From assembly GCA_025062415.1 (NCBI GenBank), contig JANXAH010000035.1, forward strand, positions 1 through 41,363: DNA of 41,363 bases. Direction: 5' to 3'. The position numbers were made by a program, and so were the translations under genes. The DNA is from Anaerolineae bacterium. Lineage in GTDB: Bacteria > Chloroflexota > Anaerolineae > B4-G1 > DUEL01. How positions within the stretch are numbered: the first letter of the stretch is position 1; the number at the start of each line of letters is the position of its first letter. The notes under the pieces are model-generated. The model was not told the origin of the DNA. It searched no databases and worked only from the letters and a program-made list of their open reading frames with translations. Positions 15,730-24,154 of this stretch are shown one piece after another.

Positions 15730-16710
15730 ATGTACGACCTGATCCGCAGATTGACCGAAGCCTACGGTCCATCGGGTTTTGAAGACAACATCCGCTCGGT
15801 TCTGCGTGCCGAAGTGGAGCCCTTCGCCGACGAAATCCGGGTGACCCCCCTGGGGAGCCTGGTCGCCGTCCGGCGGGGGAGTGGCAACGGGCGCCGTGTT
15901 CTGCTGGCGGCACATATGGACGAAATTGGCGTGATGGTCACCTATGTGGATGAGAAGGGTTTCCTGCGCTTTACCCCCATCGGCGGCGTCTCCCCACTCA
16001 CGTGTGTGGGCGCGCGCGTCCGCTTTGAGAATGGCACCTTAGGGGTCATCGGTGTGGAGAAGCGGGAGGACCCGAACAAACTCCCGACGTTTGAACAACT
16101 GTACATAGACGTGGGGGCGACCGGCCGCGCCGATTGTCCGGTTCGGGTGGGCGACGCGGCGGTTTTTGAGCGGCCCTTCGCCGCCCAGGGGCGACGGCTG
16201 GTCGCCAAAGCGATGGACGACCGCATTGGCTGCGCGGTGCTGGTGGAAACGCTGCGGCGGCTCCGCACGACGCCCCACGAGGTCCACTTCGTCTTCAGCG
16301 TCCAGGAGGAGACGACCCTCTCCGGCGCCCGGACGGCAGCCTATGGGATTGAGCCGGATATGGCCGTCGCCGTGGACGTGACGGGGACGGGGGACACGCC
16401 GGAGAGCCGACCGATGGCAGTGGAACTGGGCAAGGGGCCAGCCATCAAGGTCCAGGACGCGGGGATGATCGCCCACCCGATGGTTCGGGATTGGCTGGTG
16501 CGCGCGGCGGAGGCGGCAGGAGTGCCCTATCAGATGGAGGTCCTGGAGCGGGGAACGACCGATGCCGCAGCCATGCAACTGGTCCGCTCCGGCGTTCCAT
16601 CCGGCTGTCTCTCCATCCCCTGTCGGTACATCCACACTCCCAGCGAGATGGTGGATGGGGACGATGTGGAGATGGCCGTCCGGGTCCTTGTGCAGGCTCT
16701 ACAGATGTGA
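15730..16710 (+). CDS. M42 family metallo-aminopeptidase (copy 3)
   Basis: AAHMDEIGVMV, AKAMDDRIGCAVL, VQEETTLSGA, AVDVTGTGDTPES, CRYIHTPSE. Confidence 0.9.
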   Translation: MYDLIRRLTEAYGPSGFEDNIRSVLRAEVEPFADEIRVTPLGSLVAVRRGSGNGRRVLLAAHMDEIGVMVTYVDEKGFLRFTPIGGVSPLTCVGARVRFENGTLGVIGVEKREDPNKLPTFEQLYIDVGATGRADCPVRVGDAAVFERPFAAQGRRLVAKAMDDRIGCAVLVETLRRLRTTPHEVHFVFSVQEETTLSGARTAAYGIEPDMAVAVDVTGTGDTPESRPMAVELGKGPAIKVQDAGMIAHPMVRDWLVRAAEAAGVPYQMEVLERGTTDAAAMQLVRSGVPSGCLSIPCRYIHTPSEMVDGDDVEMAVRVLVQALQM

Positions 16711-16717
16711 GGCTCCG

Positions 16718-16750
16718 ACGTGCCGGGCACTTCCGGGGTGCCTGGCACGT
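16718..16750. terminator. Bidirectional terminator-like hairpin between convergent genes
   Basis: ACGTGCCGGGCAC-ttccggg-GTGCCTGGCACGT followed by TTTATGTTTT. Confidence 0.65.
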
Positions 16751-16751
16751 T

Positions 16752-17492
16752 TTATGTTTTCCACAGGCGGGCCAGTTTCCGGTATTTGACCATCTCGTAG
16801 TAGGCCATCAGCCCCGAAAGCCGCAGCCCGTGCCACCCGTCCCGAATCCCCCGCAGCGTCACAAACCGCCACCAGAAGTGGCGCAGGGCCTGGGTGTATG
16901 GGGTGTAGAAACGAGGGCGGACCCCTTCCTGGAAGAGCACGCGGGCGTCGTAGTCCGTGTACCGCTCCTGTCGGGCGACGAAGTCCGCCAGGTCGTCGTA
17001 GTTGTAGTGGATGAGGGGGCTCTTCAGATAGCCGGTGGGACCGTCCACAATGGCGATCTCGTGAACCGCCCGCTCCCAGCGGGCGAACCCTCGCCGGAAA
17101 AGGCGGAACTGGTAATCCGGATACCATCCGGCGCCCCGCGTCAGCCGGCCGAAGATGTAGTTGTGGCGGGGAACCCACCAGCCGACTTCCGGCCTCTCCT
17201 CCGCCAGGATGGCCCGAATCTCGTCCGCCAGATCCGGTGTGGCCCGTTCGTCGGCGTCCACGAAGAAAATCCAGTCGGCAACAACCTGCTCCAGCGCGGC
17301 GTTGCGCTGCTGGGCGTAGTTCTCAAAGGGGTGCTGAAGGACCTCTGCCCCCAGCGCGCGGGCCAGTTCCACGGTTCGGTCGGTGCTGAAGGAGTCAAAG
17401 ACAATGCGCCGGTCGGCCCACGCGAGGCTCTCCAGACAGGCCACGATATGGGCCTCTTCGTTGTAGGTCAGGACAACCGCAGCCAGGCTCAT
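16752..17492 (-). CDS. Glycosyltransferase family 2 (WaaE/LgtF-like)
   Basis: MSLAAVVLTYNEEAHIVACLESLAWADRRIVFDSFSTDRTVELARALGAEVLQHPFENYAQQRNAALEQVVADWIFFVDADERATP; start at 17492 with ATGA overlap. Confidence 0.88.
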   Translation of the reverse strand: MSLAAVVLTYNEEAHIVACLESLAWADRRIVFDSFSTDRTVELARALGAEVLQHPFENYAQQRNAALEQVVADWIFFVDADERATPDLADEIRAILAEERPEVGWWVPRHNYIFGRLTRGAGWYPDYQFRLFRRGFARWERAVHEIAIVDGPTGYLKSPLIHYNYDDLADFVARQERYTDYDARVLFQEGVRPRFYTPYTQALRHFWWRFVTLRGIRDGWHGLRLSGLMAYYEMVKYRKLARLWKT

Positions 17493-18403
17493 CGCTGTCG
17501 CTCCCAGGCCTGAAGGACTTGTTGAATGGCAGCACGCCACTCTGGAGGGGCGCCCTGCATCCGCCGTCGCAGCCCGACCCGGACCAGGAGACGGGCCAGG
17601 TGAAAGACGGGCCGGGGATGGTGGCGGGCGTAAAGCCGGGCTCGGCTGGTCCAGAGGTTTACAAACGAGGGGATGGGGACCTGGCCCGTAGAACGGCCCG
17701 CGTAGTGGATGACCTGTGCTTGTGGAACGCAGAGGGCCCCCCACCCTGCCCGTCGCATTCGCCAACACCAGTCAATCTCCTCGCAATACAGGCGATATCC
17801 TTCGTCCATCAGGCCGACCCGGTCCACTGCCTCTGTCCGGACCATCATCGCGGCTCCCAGGGGGTGGTCCACCGGGAATGGCCTCTCCCCTTCGTAGAGG
17901 CGACGGGGGTACCGTCCGTTCAGCGGGGTCTCGTAGAGCCGCGGAGGGAGGGGGAAGAGGTCAAAGGCCAGTTGGACCAGGCCGGGAAAGCGGAAGGCCG
18001 AATGCTGGAGGGCGCCGTCGGGATAGAGGAGTTTCGGTCCCGCGACGCCGACGCGCGGGTTCTCCTCCAGGGCCCGAACCAGCGTTGCCGTCGCGCCGGG
18101 GAGGACTTCCGTATCGGGGTTCAGAAGCCAGAGGTAGCGGGGGCGGTCCGGGGAAGGAGCATCCAGCAGGGCGTGCAGGGCCCGGTTGTTCCCAGCCGCA
18201 AAGCCGACGTTCTCCCCCAGCGCCATCAGCCGGACGTCCGGGAACTCCCGGCGGATCATCTCCGAGGTGCCGTCGGCCGAGCCGTTGTCCACCACCCACA
18301 CCGGGGCATCCAGCCCTGAACGTTCCAGGTCTGCCTGCAAACTCTGCAGGCAGGCCCGCAGCAGGTCCCGGACGTTCCAGGTCACGATGATGACGGCGAG
18401 CAT
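17489..18403 (-). CDS. Glycosyltransferase family 2 (rhamnosyltransferase-like)
   Basis: MLAVIIVTWNVRDLLRACLQSLQADLERSGLDAPVWVVDNGSADGTSEMIRREFPDVRLMALGENVGFAAGNNRAL...WLLNPDTEV. Confidence 0.88.
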   Translation of the reverse strand: MLAVIIVTWNVRDLLRACLQSLQADLERSGLDAPVWVVDNGSADGTSEMIRREFPDVRLMALGENVGFAAGNNRALHALLDAPSPDRPRYLWLLNPDTEVLPGATATLVRALEENPRVGVAGPKLLYPDGALQHSAFRFPGLVQLAFDLFPLPPRLYETPLNGRYPRRLYEGERPFPVDHPLGAAMMVRTEAVDRVGLMDEGYRLYCEEIDWCWRMRRAGWGALCVPQAQVIHYAGRSTGQVPIPSFVNLWTSRARLYARHHPRPVFHLARLLVRVGLRRRMQGAPPEWRAAIQQVLQAWERQR

Positions 18404-18421
18404 CGGTATTGCCTATTGCGC

Positions 18422-18466
18422 ATTCGTGCAATTCGTTTCATTCGTGCAATTTGTGCAATTCGTGTG
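18422..18466. repeat. 9-bp tandem repeat, five units
   Basis: attcgtgca/attcgtttc/attcgtgca/atttgtgca/attcgtgtg. Confidence 0.8.
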
Positions 18467-18541
18467 ATGCGACTCGGCGCCCTTTGCGACCTGCGACATG
18501 ATACCTGTGCCGTACAGATATGACAAGTGGGGAGACAGACG

Positions 18542-19537
18542 ATGGACTACCGACATCTTTTCCTGGGCGTGGACGCGGGGGGAACGCACACCCGCGCGCT
18601 GGTGGCGGACGAGGGGGGCAACATCCGCGGCGCGGGAAGGGCTGGTCCGGGCAACTGGGAGGGCGTTGGGTTGGAGGGAACGCTGGCCGCGCTCCGACAG
18701 GCGGTGGGCGAAGCGCTGGCGATGGCCGGTGCCCGGCCGGAGGATGTGACCGCGTCTGCGTTCGGTCTGGCCGGGCTGGATTGGCCTTCGGACGAGGAGC
18801 GGCTTCGGCCCGTGGTGGAGCAGTTGGGCCTTTCTGGCCCGAAGGTCCTGGTCAACGATACCTTTGTGGCGCTGCGGGCCGGAGCGCGGGACCCCTGGGG
18901 CGTCGTCATCGTCGCCGGGACGGGGACGACGGTCGCCGGACGCAACCGGGAGGGGAAGACGGCGCGCACCCTGGGGCTGGGGTATCCCTTTGACGACTGG
19001 GGGGCCGCTCCGGATGTGGCCCAGGCGGCCTTTCACGCTGTGGCGCGGGCCTACACCGGTCGGGGGCCAGCGACGGCGCTCACCGACCGCCTGGTCCGCC
19101 TGGTGGGTGCGCGGGATGTCGCTGATCTGCTGGAGGGGGTCAGCCGCTGGCGCTACAACCTGTTTCCCCTGGTTGCGGAGATCGTCCGGGCCACCATGGA
19201 GGAGGCTGAAGCGGGCGACGCTGCGGCCTGCCAAGTGGTCCAGCGGGCGGGGCGGGAACTGGGTGGCGGGGCCGTTCTCGTCATCCGACGGCTGGGGATG
19301 GAGCAGGAGACGTTTGACCTGGTCCTTGCAGGTGGGCTGTTTCGGTCCGCCAGCCCGCTCCTTCTGGAAGCGCTGGTGGGAACGGTCCGGGAGGTGGCTC
19401 CGGGAGCGCGGCCGGTTCGGCTGGAGGTGCCCCCGGTGGTGGGGGGCGTCCTGCTGGCGATGGACGCGGCGGGCCTGGAGGCGACCGCGCAGATACGGGA
19501 TCGCCTTCAGCAGGCCTGCGCCCTCTTTCCCGGATGA
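18542..19537 (+). CDS. BadF/BadG/BcrA/BcrD-type ATPase / N-acetylglucosamine kinase-like
   Basis: MDYRHLFLGVDAGGTHTRALVADEGG...GVVIVAGTGTTVAGRNREGKTARTLGLGYPFDDWGA; actin-like sugar kinase phosphate motifs. Confidence 0.82.
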   Translation: MDYRHLFLGVDAGGTHTRALVADEGGNIRGAGRAGPGNWEGVGLEGTLAALRQAVGEALAMAGARPEDVTASAFGLAGLDWPSDEERLRPVVEQLGLSGPKVLVNDTFVALRAGARDPWGVVIVAGTGTTVAGRNREGKTARTLGLGYPFDDWGAAPDVAQAAFHAVARAYTGRGPATALTDRLVRLVGARDVADLLEGVSRWRYNLFPLVAEIVRATMEEAEAGDAAACQVVQRAGRELGGGAVLVIRRLGMEQETFDLVLAGGLFRSASPLLLEALVGTVREVAPGARPVRLEVPPVVGGVLLAMDAAGLEATAQIRDRLQQACALFPG

Positions 19538-19543
19538 GGATGC

Positions 19544-19586
19544 GGCGGGGGCGGCGGCCCGCCTGCGGCGGGCCGCCGCCCCCGCC
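19544..19586. terminator. Very GC-rich hairpin between convergent genes
   Basis: Perfect 19-bp stem GGCGGGGGCGGCGGCCCGC-ctgcg-GCGGGCCGCCGCCCCCGCC. Confidence 0.65.
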
Positions 19587-19593
19587 ATCGCCC

Positions 19594-20544
19594 TCAGGCC
19601 ACGTCGGCTGTCCCAAAGCGGGTCAGGACCACGGCGCCCAGCCCAACGCAGGTGACCAGCAGGCCGAGGGCCCAGCCGAGACAGGGAACCAGGTCCAGCA
19701 GCCGGAGCAGCAGGGTGATCAGCCCGCCCCCCAGTGCGGCCACCCAGAAGGGCGCGACCGTTCGGGCCGTGAGGGCCGCAACAACGCGCTCCCCCAGCAG
19801 AATGCCCAGGGAGAGCCGTCCGAAGAAGACCGCGACGACCAGCGCCAGGAGGACGGCCACGCCGATGGGAGAAAGGCAGAGGGTCAGAATCAGCACAATC
19901 CCGATGACCGTTGCAGCCAGGAGAGTCAGCAGGCCCATTCCAAAAGACGCCAGAGGGACTTTGACCGCGCTCCGACCGACCCGTGCAGCCCCCTGCGGCC
20001 AGAGCACCACCAGAATCCCTGCCAGGGCTGCCATCAGCAGGGTCTCCAGAGTAACCCGAAGTCCCTGCCAGAAAAGCGCAGTCAGGAATTCCCCGGGACG
20101 GCCGACGGGGAATCCCCTCCAGGGCCAGATGTGCCACTGGCTCCAGGCCCATCCCGTGGTATTGAGGACCTGTTGACCGCGAACGACGGCCCCCTCTTCC
20201 AGTTGGCTCTCCCCACCGAAGACCATCAGGTCTCCGTTGACCCGTGCGGTCTCCGCCAGGTATACATTTCCGCCGAAGGCGACGACGTCTTCTTCTACCT
20301 CACCGGCGATTTCCACGTCGCCCCCCCAGGCAATTACATTCCCTTCTACCCGGCTGTTCTGCTCTATGGTCACATTGCCCCCGAAGACAACCAGGTCCCC
20401 TGCGAGGGACTCTCCGCTCCGGAGCGTGAAGTCCGACCCGAAGACGACTTGTCCTGGCGGTTGACCATCGGTCGCAAGAACTGGCCCGGCAGCGATCATC
20501 AGGGAGAGAACGACAAGCGCAAGAACACGGTACAGGGCTTTCAT
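19594..20544 (-). CDS. Signal peptide - bactofilin-like/polymer-forming beta-repeat - multi-TM protein
   Basis: Repeats SLAGDLVVFGGNVTIEQNSRVEGNVIAWGGDVEIAGEVEEDVVAFGGNVYLAETARVNGDLMVFGGES then several TM helices. Confidence 0.75.
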   Translation of the reverse strand: MKALYRVLALVVLSLMIAAGPVLATDGQPPGQVVFGSDFTLRSGESLAGDLVVFGGNVTIEQNSRVEGNVIAWGGDVEIAGEVEEDVVAFGGNVYLAETARVNGDLMVFGGESQLEEGAVVRGQQVLNTTGWAWSQWHIWPWRGFPVGRPGEFLTALFWQGLRVTLETLLMAALAGILVVLWPQGAARVGRSAVKVPLASFGMGLLTLLAATVIGIVLILTLCLSPIGVAVLLALVVAVFFGRLSLGILLGERVVAALTARTVAPFWVAALGGGLITLLLRLLDLVPCLGWALGLLVTCVGLGAVVLTRFGTADVA

Positions 20545-20556
20545 AGTTCTTTCTCC

Positions 20557-21435
20557 TTACTGGCTCGTTTCTATTCGCACATTCCCGATCCCGCTGAGCA
20601 GCGTCACGTTCAGCGTGGTGGGAGATGTCCCGTAGGCTTTATTAACGTAGGTGCTCCCGGAGAGTCGCCACTCTGGATCGGCCTGGATGTTGCCCAGGTT
20701 GCCCTCCACCAGGACCCGGGCGCCCACGTCCTGCGGGAAACGGAGTGTGATACTGCCGACTCCGGCCTTGATGTCTATGTCTGCGGATTCCGTCCAGGGG
20801 CCAGCAAAGTCCAGTGTAAGGCTCCCCACCCCACCCTCAACGCTCACCCGGCGGGGCCTGAGGTAACCGATGCCGGTGATCTCTGCGTTCGCCGCGCCTG
20901 CGCGCAGCAGGAACCGCTCCAGGGTGGCTGGGTTGGGACCGGCGGTTCGCACAGTCAGGTCGGAAGCGCCGGTCTCTATGGAGAGGTCAGTCAGAGCCAG
21001 TCCCGTCAGGTCCAGGCGGCCCCGCGCAGCCCCCAGTGTCACCCTCAACCGCAGGGGAACGCGGGGGGCCAGCCGGATTTCCCACTCATTTTCCGCCCCT
21101 GGTTGAGGGACGCCGCGAACGGAGGGCTGTTCAACAGTCAGCCTTCCTGTTTCTCGGACGATCGTTGGAACCCAGGCAGAGACGTTCGTCCGAAATAGGC
21201 CTGAGAAGAGGGTTTCTGGGTCTCCTGGCTCCAGGGTCAGTTCCCCGACGCCTATACGGATGTTCACTGTCGTTTCCGTCGCCGTTTCCAGAGGGATTTC
21301 CTCCCGATATTCCTGCATTGGTCCCGTCTCCAGAGTGGGCACTTCCGGAAGCGGGATGCTGGGCAGGGTGATCGTGCACCCCAGGCTGAGCAGCAACAGG
21401 ACTCCGAGAATCAGAAAAGGTGTCTTCTTCCTCAT
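20557..21435 (-). CDS. Lipoprotein with DUF4097/LiaF-like beta-repeat adhesin domain
   Basis: MRKKTPFLILGVLLLLSLGCTITLPS (lipobox LSLGC); repetitive beta segments SIETGASDLTVRTAG, SVEGGVGSLTLDFAG, DIKAGVGSITLRFP, LLSGIGNVRIETS. Confidence 0.72.
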   Translation of the reverse strand: MRKKTPFLILGVLLLLSLGCTITLPSIPLPEVPTLETGPMQEYREEIPLETATETTVNIRIGVGELTLEPGDPETLFSGLFRTNVSAWVPTIVRETGRLTVEQPSVRGVPQPGAENEWEIRLAPRVPLRLRVTLGAARGRLDLTGLALTDLSIETGASDLTVRTAGPNPATLERFLLRAGAANAEITGIGYLRPRRVSVEGGVGSLTLDFAGPWTESADIDIKAGVGSITLRFPQDVGARVLVEGNLGNIQADPEWRLSGSTYVNKAYGTSPTTLNVTLLSGIGNVRIETSQ

Positions 21436-21971
21436 ACCGACCTCCTGATTGGATAGAATCTGCACACCAACGAGAGCCATATCGCAACGAGACCCAGGCC
21501 CAGAACGATTCCACATAGGAGAAGAGGCAAAATCAGAGTTAAGAAAGCAGTGGCACTCAAGCAAAGGGAATTCAGAAACGACCCGAAACCGCTGATCAGA
21601 CGGTCTCCCAGGACCTCCCCTGTGCGCAGAGCTATTCGCAGGGCCCCCGGCAGGCCGGGAAGGATGCCCAAAAAGGGAAGCACTGTAAGCAGCAGGAATG
21701 TCCCCAGTCCTATTGCAAAGGCCAGGCCGCCGAGGATCCGTTGGCGACGGCGATGGCGTTCCAGGCGGGCCAGAACCCGACTTGTCAGCCCAGGCGCAGG
21801 GGAGACCAGAGGCGCCGTCCGAAGAACCCGTTCCACTCTCTGGAGGCGCTCCCAGCGACTGCGGCAAACCCGACAGGTCCTCAGATGTTCCAGCAGAAGG
21901 GGTTGGGCGTCTGGAAGGGCCTCTGCATTCAGCACTTCCATCATCCCGTTCAGGGCTTCCTCGCAGTTCAT
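21432..21971 (-). CDS. Putative zinc-finger anti-sigma factor
   Basis: MNCEEALNGMMEVLNAEALPDAQPLLLEHLRTCRVCRSRWERL (HxxxCxxC) followed by TM helices; 4-bp overlap with upstream sigma gene. Confidence 0.82.
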   Translation of the reverse strand: MNCEEALNGMMEVLNAEALPDAQPLLLEHLRTCRVCRSRWERLQRVERVLRTAPLVSPAPGLTSRVLARLERHRRRQRILGGLAFAIGLGTFLLLTVLPFLGILPGLPGALRIALRTGEVLGDRLISGFGSFLNSLCLSATAFLTLILPLLLCGIVLGLGLVAIWLSLVCRFYPIRRSV

Positions 21972-22510
21972 CGTTCCTCCGCGTCCTGGTCCTTCAGCAT
22001 TTCTGCCAGTGCCAGGCGGGCCCGATAGAGGCGGGATTTCACCGCGCTGACTGTCGTGCCCAGAATCCCGGCAATTTCCTCGCAGGAAAAGTCGTACCAG
22101 TACATCAGCGTGATCACCGCCCGGTCGTCCGGGCTCAGCCGCATCAACATCTGCTGGATGTGTTCCCGCTGTTCCCATGCGGCCACTGCGTCGGTAGGCG
22201 ATGGTGAAGGGCTGTTCTGTGCGATCTCATCGTTCAGGGTGACCTGCGGACGCCGTCGGCGAAGGATATCTACGCAGTAGTGGGCGGCAATAGAGAGCAG
22301 CCAGGTACGAAAAGGACGGGCCGGGTCGTAGCGATGGAGGTACTGAAATGCCCGCAGAAAGGTCTCCTGGGTCGCGTCCTCTGCGTCCATCGTTTCTCCC
22401 AGCATCCGGTACGCCAGGTTGTAGATGGGTGTCTGGTAGAGGCGGACCAGGTGACCGAAGGCTTCCAGGTCTCCTTCCTGAGCCTGCCGAACCCAGCGCT
22501 GTTCGTCCAT
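21968..22510 (-). CDS. ECF RNA polymerase sigma factor
   Basis: LEAFGHLVRLYQTPIYNLAYRMLGETMDAEDATQETFLRAFQYLHRYDPARPFRTWLLSIAAHYCVDILRRRR...RAVITLMYWYDFSCEEIAGILGTTVSAVKSRLYRARLALAEML. Confidence 0.93.
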   Translation of the reverse strand: MDEQRWVRQAQEGDLEAFGHLVRLYQTPIYNLAYRMLGETMDAEDATQETFLRAFQYLHRYDPARPFRTWLLSIAAHYCVDILRRRRPQVTLNDEIAQNSPSPSPTDAVAAWEQREHIQQMLMRLSPDDRAVITLMYWYDFSCEEIAGILGTTVSAVKSRLYRARLALAEMLKDQDAEER

Positions 22511-22657
22511 CGGCTTCTCTCAACCTATTCTACGCAGAATGTATCCCAGGGTCGCGAAATTGGCAAACCCCCATATTTGGTGGTATAATCAAAGAGGGGA
22601 TTTGATATCCTGCGTGAGAAAGCGGGATTAACTGGTTGCGAGTTATAGGGAGGAGAT

Positions 22658-23524
22658 ATGCGTGTCCGAAGACCTGTGGTGGCTGGGCAATTCTACCCGG
22701 CAGACCGTGCCGGGTGTATTCGGATGATTCAGGAGTCTCTCCCGAAGGAGATCCCCTCGGACCTCCCCAGGCCCATTGTTGCCGGCATTGTCCCCCACGC
22801 GGGCTGGGTCTATTCGGGGCCCATCGCGGCGAAGGTCTTTGCGGCGATTCAGGCACAGGGGACTCCGGATACAATTGTGCTGGTGAGCGCTGACCACCGA
22901 TGGGGATCGCCCCTGGCGGCTCTCTATGGGAGCGGGGCCTGGCTGACTCCCCTGGGGGAAGTGCCGGTAGACGAGGAACTGGCACGGGTGGTTCTGGAGG
23001 AGGGAAAGGGCCTGGTAGAGGATGCCCCACAGGCCCACAGCGGCGAGCATTCCGCTGAAGTCCAGGTTCCGTTCATTCAGTACCTCTTTCCCCAGGCCCG
23101 CATTCTCCCGGTTCTGGTTTCTCCCACGGAACGGGCTGTGGCGGTTGGCGAGGCTCTCGCCCGGGCAGTCAAGAGGGCGGGGAAGCCCGTGGTGGTCGTG
23201 GGAACAACCGACCTCACTCACTACGGTGCGATGTTCTATGGATTTGCTCCGGCGGGAACGGGTGAGCGCGCGCTGGCCTGGGCCCGGGCTAATGATGAAA
23301 GGATCATCCGGCTGATGCTGGAGATGCGGGCGGAGGAAGTGGTCTCTGAGACGGAGATACATCACAACGCCTGCGGCGGCGGTGCGATCGCTGCAACCAT
23401 CTCGGCGGCTCGCGCCCTCGGGGCCCGGAAAGGAGTGCTGCTGGAATACACCAACAGTCATTTCATTATGCCGCGCGGCCCGGCGACGGATTTCGTGGGC
23501 TACGCGGCGGTCGTCTTTGGGTAG
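22658..23524 (+). CDS. AmmeMemoRadiSam system protein B (MEMO1 family)
   Basis: RRPVVAGQFYPADRAGCIRMI...IVPHAGWVYSGPIAAKVFAAI...HSGEHSAEVQVPFIQYLFP...GTTDLTHYG. Confidence 0.92.
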   Translation: MRVRRPVVAGQFYPADRAGCIRMIQESLPKEIPSDLPRPIVAGIVPHAGWVYSGPIAAKVFAAIQAQGTPDTIVLVSADHRWGSPLAALYGSGAWLTPLGEVPVDEELARVVLEEGKGLVEDAPQAHSGEHSAEVQVPFIQYLFPQARILPVLVSPTERAVAVGEALARAVKRAGKPVVVVGTTDLTHYGAMFYGFAPAGTGERALAWARANDERIIRLMLEMRAEEVVSETEIHHNACGGGAIAATISAARALGARKGVLLEYTNSHFIMPRGPATDFVGYAAVVFG

Positions 23525-23571
23525 ATACCTTGTGCTTTGAGAGCCACTCACGCTGACCGAGGAGGCCACTT

Positions 23572-24141
23572 ATGCCGCTTTCTCCCGATGACCGCCGGTT
23601 TTTGCTTTCCCTGGCCCGTCGGGCTATCGCCAGTATGTTGGAGAGCGGGGAACTTCCCGAAATAGACCTGAACGCTGTTTCGGAGGACCTGCGCCGTCCG
23701 GGGGCGTCCTTTGTGACCCTGACCATAGGGGGAGAACTGCGGGGATGCATCGGCTCTATAGAGGCCCGTCGTCCTCTTGTGCTGGACGTCCGGGAGAACG
23801 CAATTGCGGCGGCATTTCACGACCCTCGCTTTCCTCCGCTGAGTCGCCAGGAACTGGACCGAACACACATAGAGATTTCCGTGTTGACCCCACCCCAGCC
23901 TCTGGGATATACCGACTACTTAGACCTGTTGACCAAGCTTCGGCCTGGGGTGGATGGAGTTATCATAGAGCGGGGCTGGCATCGGGCGACCTTTCTGCCC
24001 CAGGTTTGGGAGAAGTTGCCTGATCCTCGCGAATTCCTGGCCCACCTTTGCCTGAAGGCGGGCCTTCCTCCCGACGACTACCGCCGACCCGGTTTGCGGG
24101 TGTATACTTATCAGGTGGAGAGTTTTAAAGAAAAGCACTAA
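23572..24141 (+). CDS. AmmeMemoRadiSam system protein A (AMMECR1 family)
   Basis: GASFVTLTIGGELRGCIGSIEARRPLVLDVRENAIAAAFHDPRFPPLSRQELDRTHIEISVLTPPQPL. Confidence 0.92.
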   Translation: MPLSPDDRRFLLSLARRAIASMLESGELPEIDLNAVSEDLRRPGASFVTLTIGGELRGCIGSIEARRPLVLDVRENAIAAAFHDPRFPPLSRQELDRTHIEISVLTPPQPLGYTDYLDLLTKLRPGVDGVIIERGWHRATFLPQVWEKLPDPREFLAHLCLKAGLPPDDYRRPGLRVYTYQVESFKEKH

Positions 24142-24154
24142 CATAGCGTGTGAG

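Noticed and set aside
18413-20152. 579-aa minus ORF opposite the sugar kinase gene
   Set aside because: Shadow ORF in high-GC sequence; the plus-strand frame has clear kinase motifs while this product is Arg/Pro/Gly-rich and lacks recognisable domains.
19534-21198. 554-aa plus ORF opposite the bactofilin-like and lipoprotein genes
   Set aside because: Antisense of two well-supported genes; low-complexity composition.
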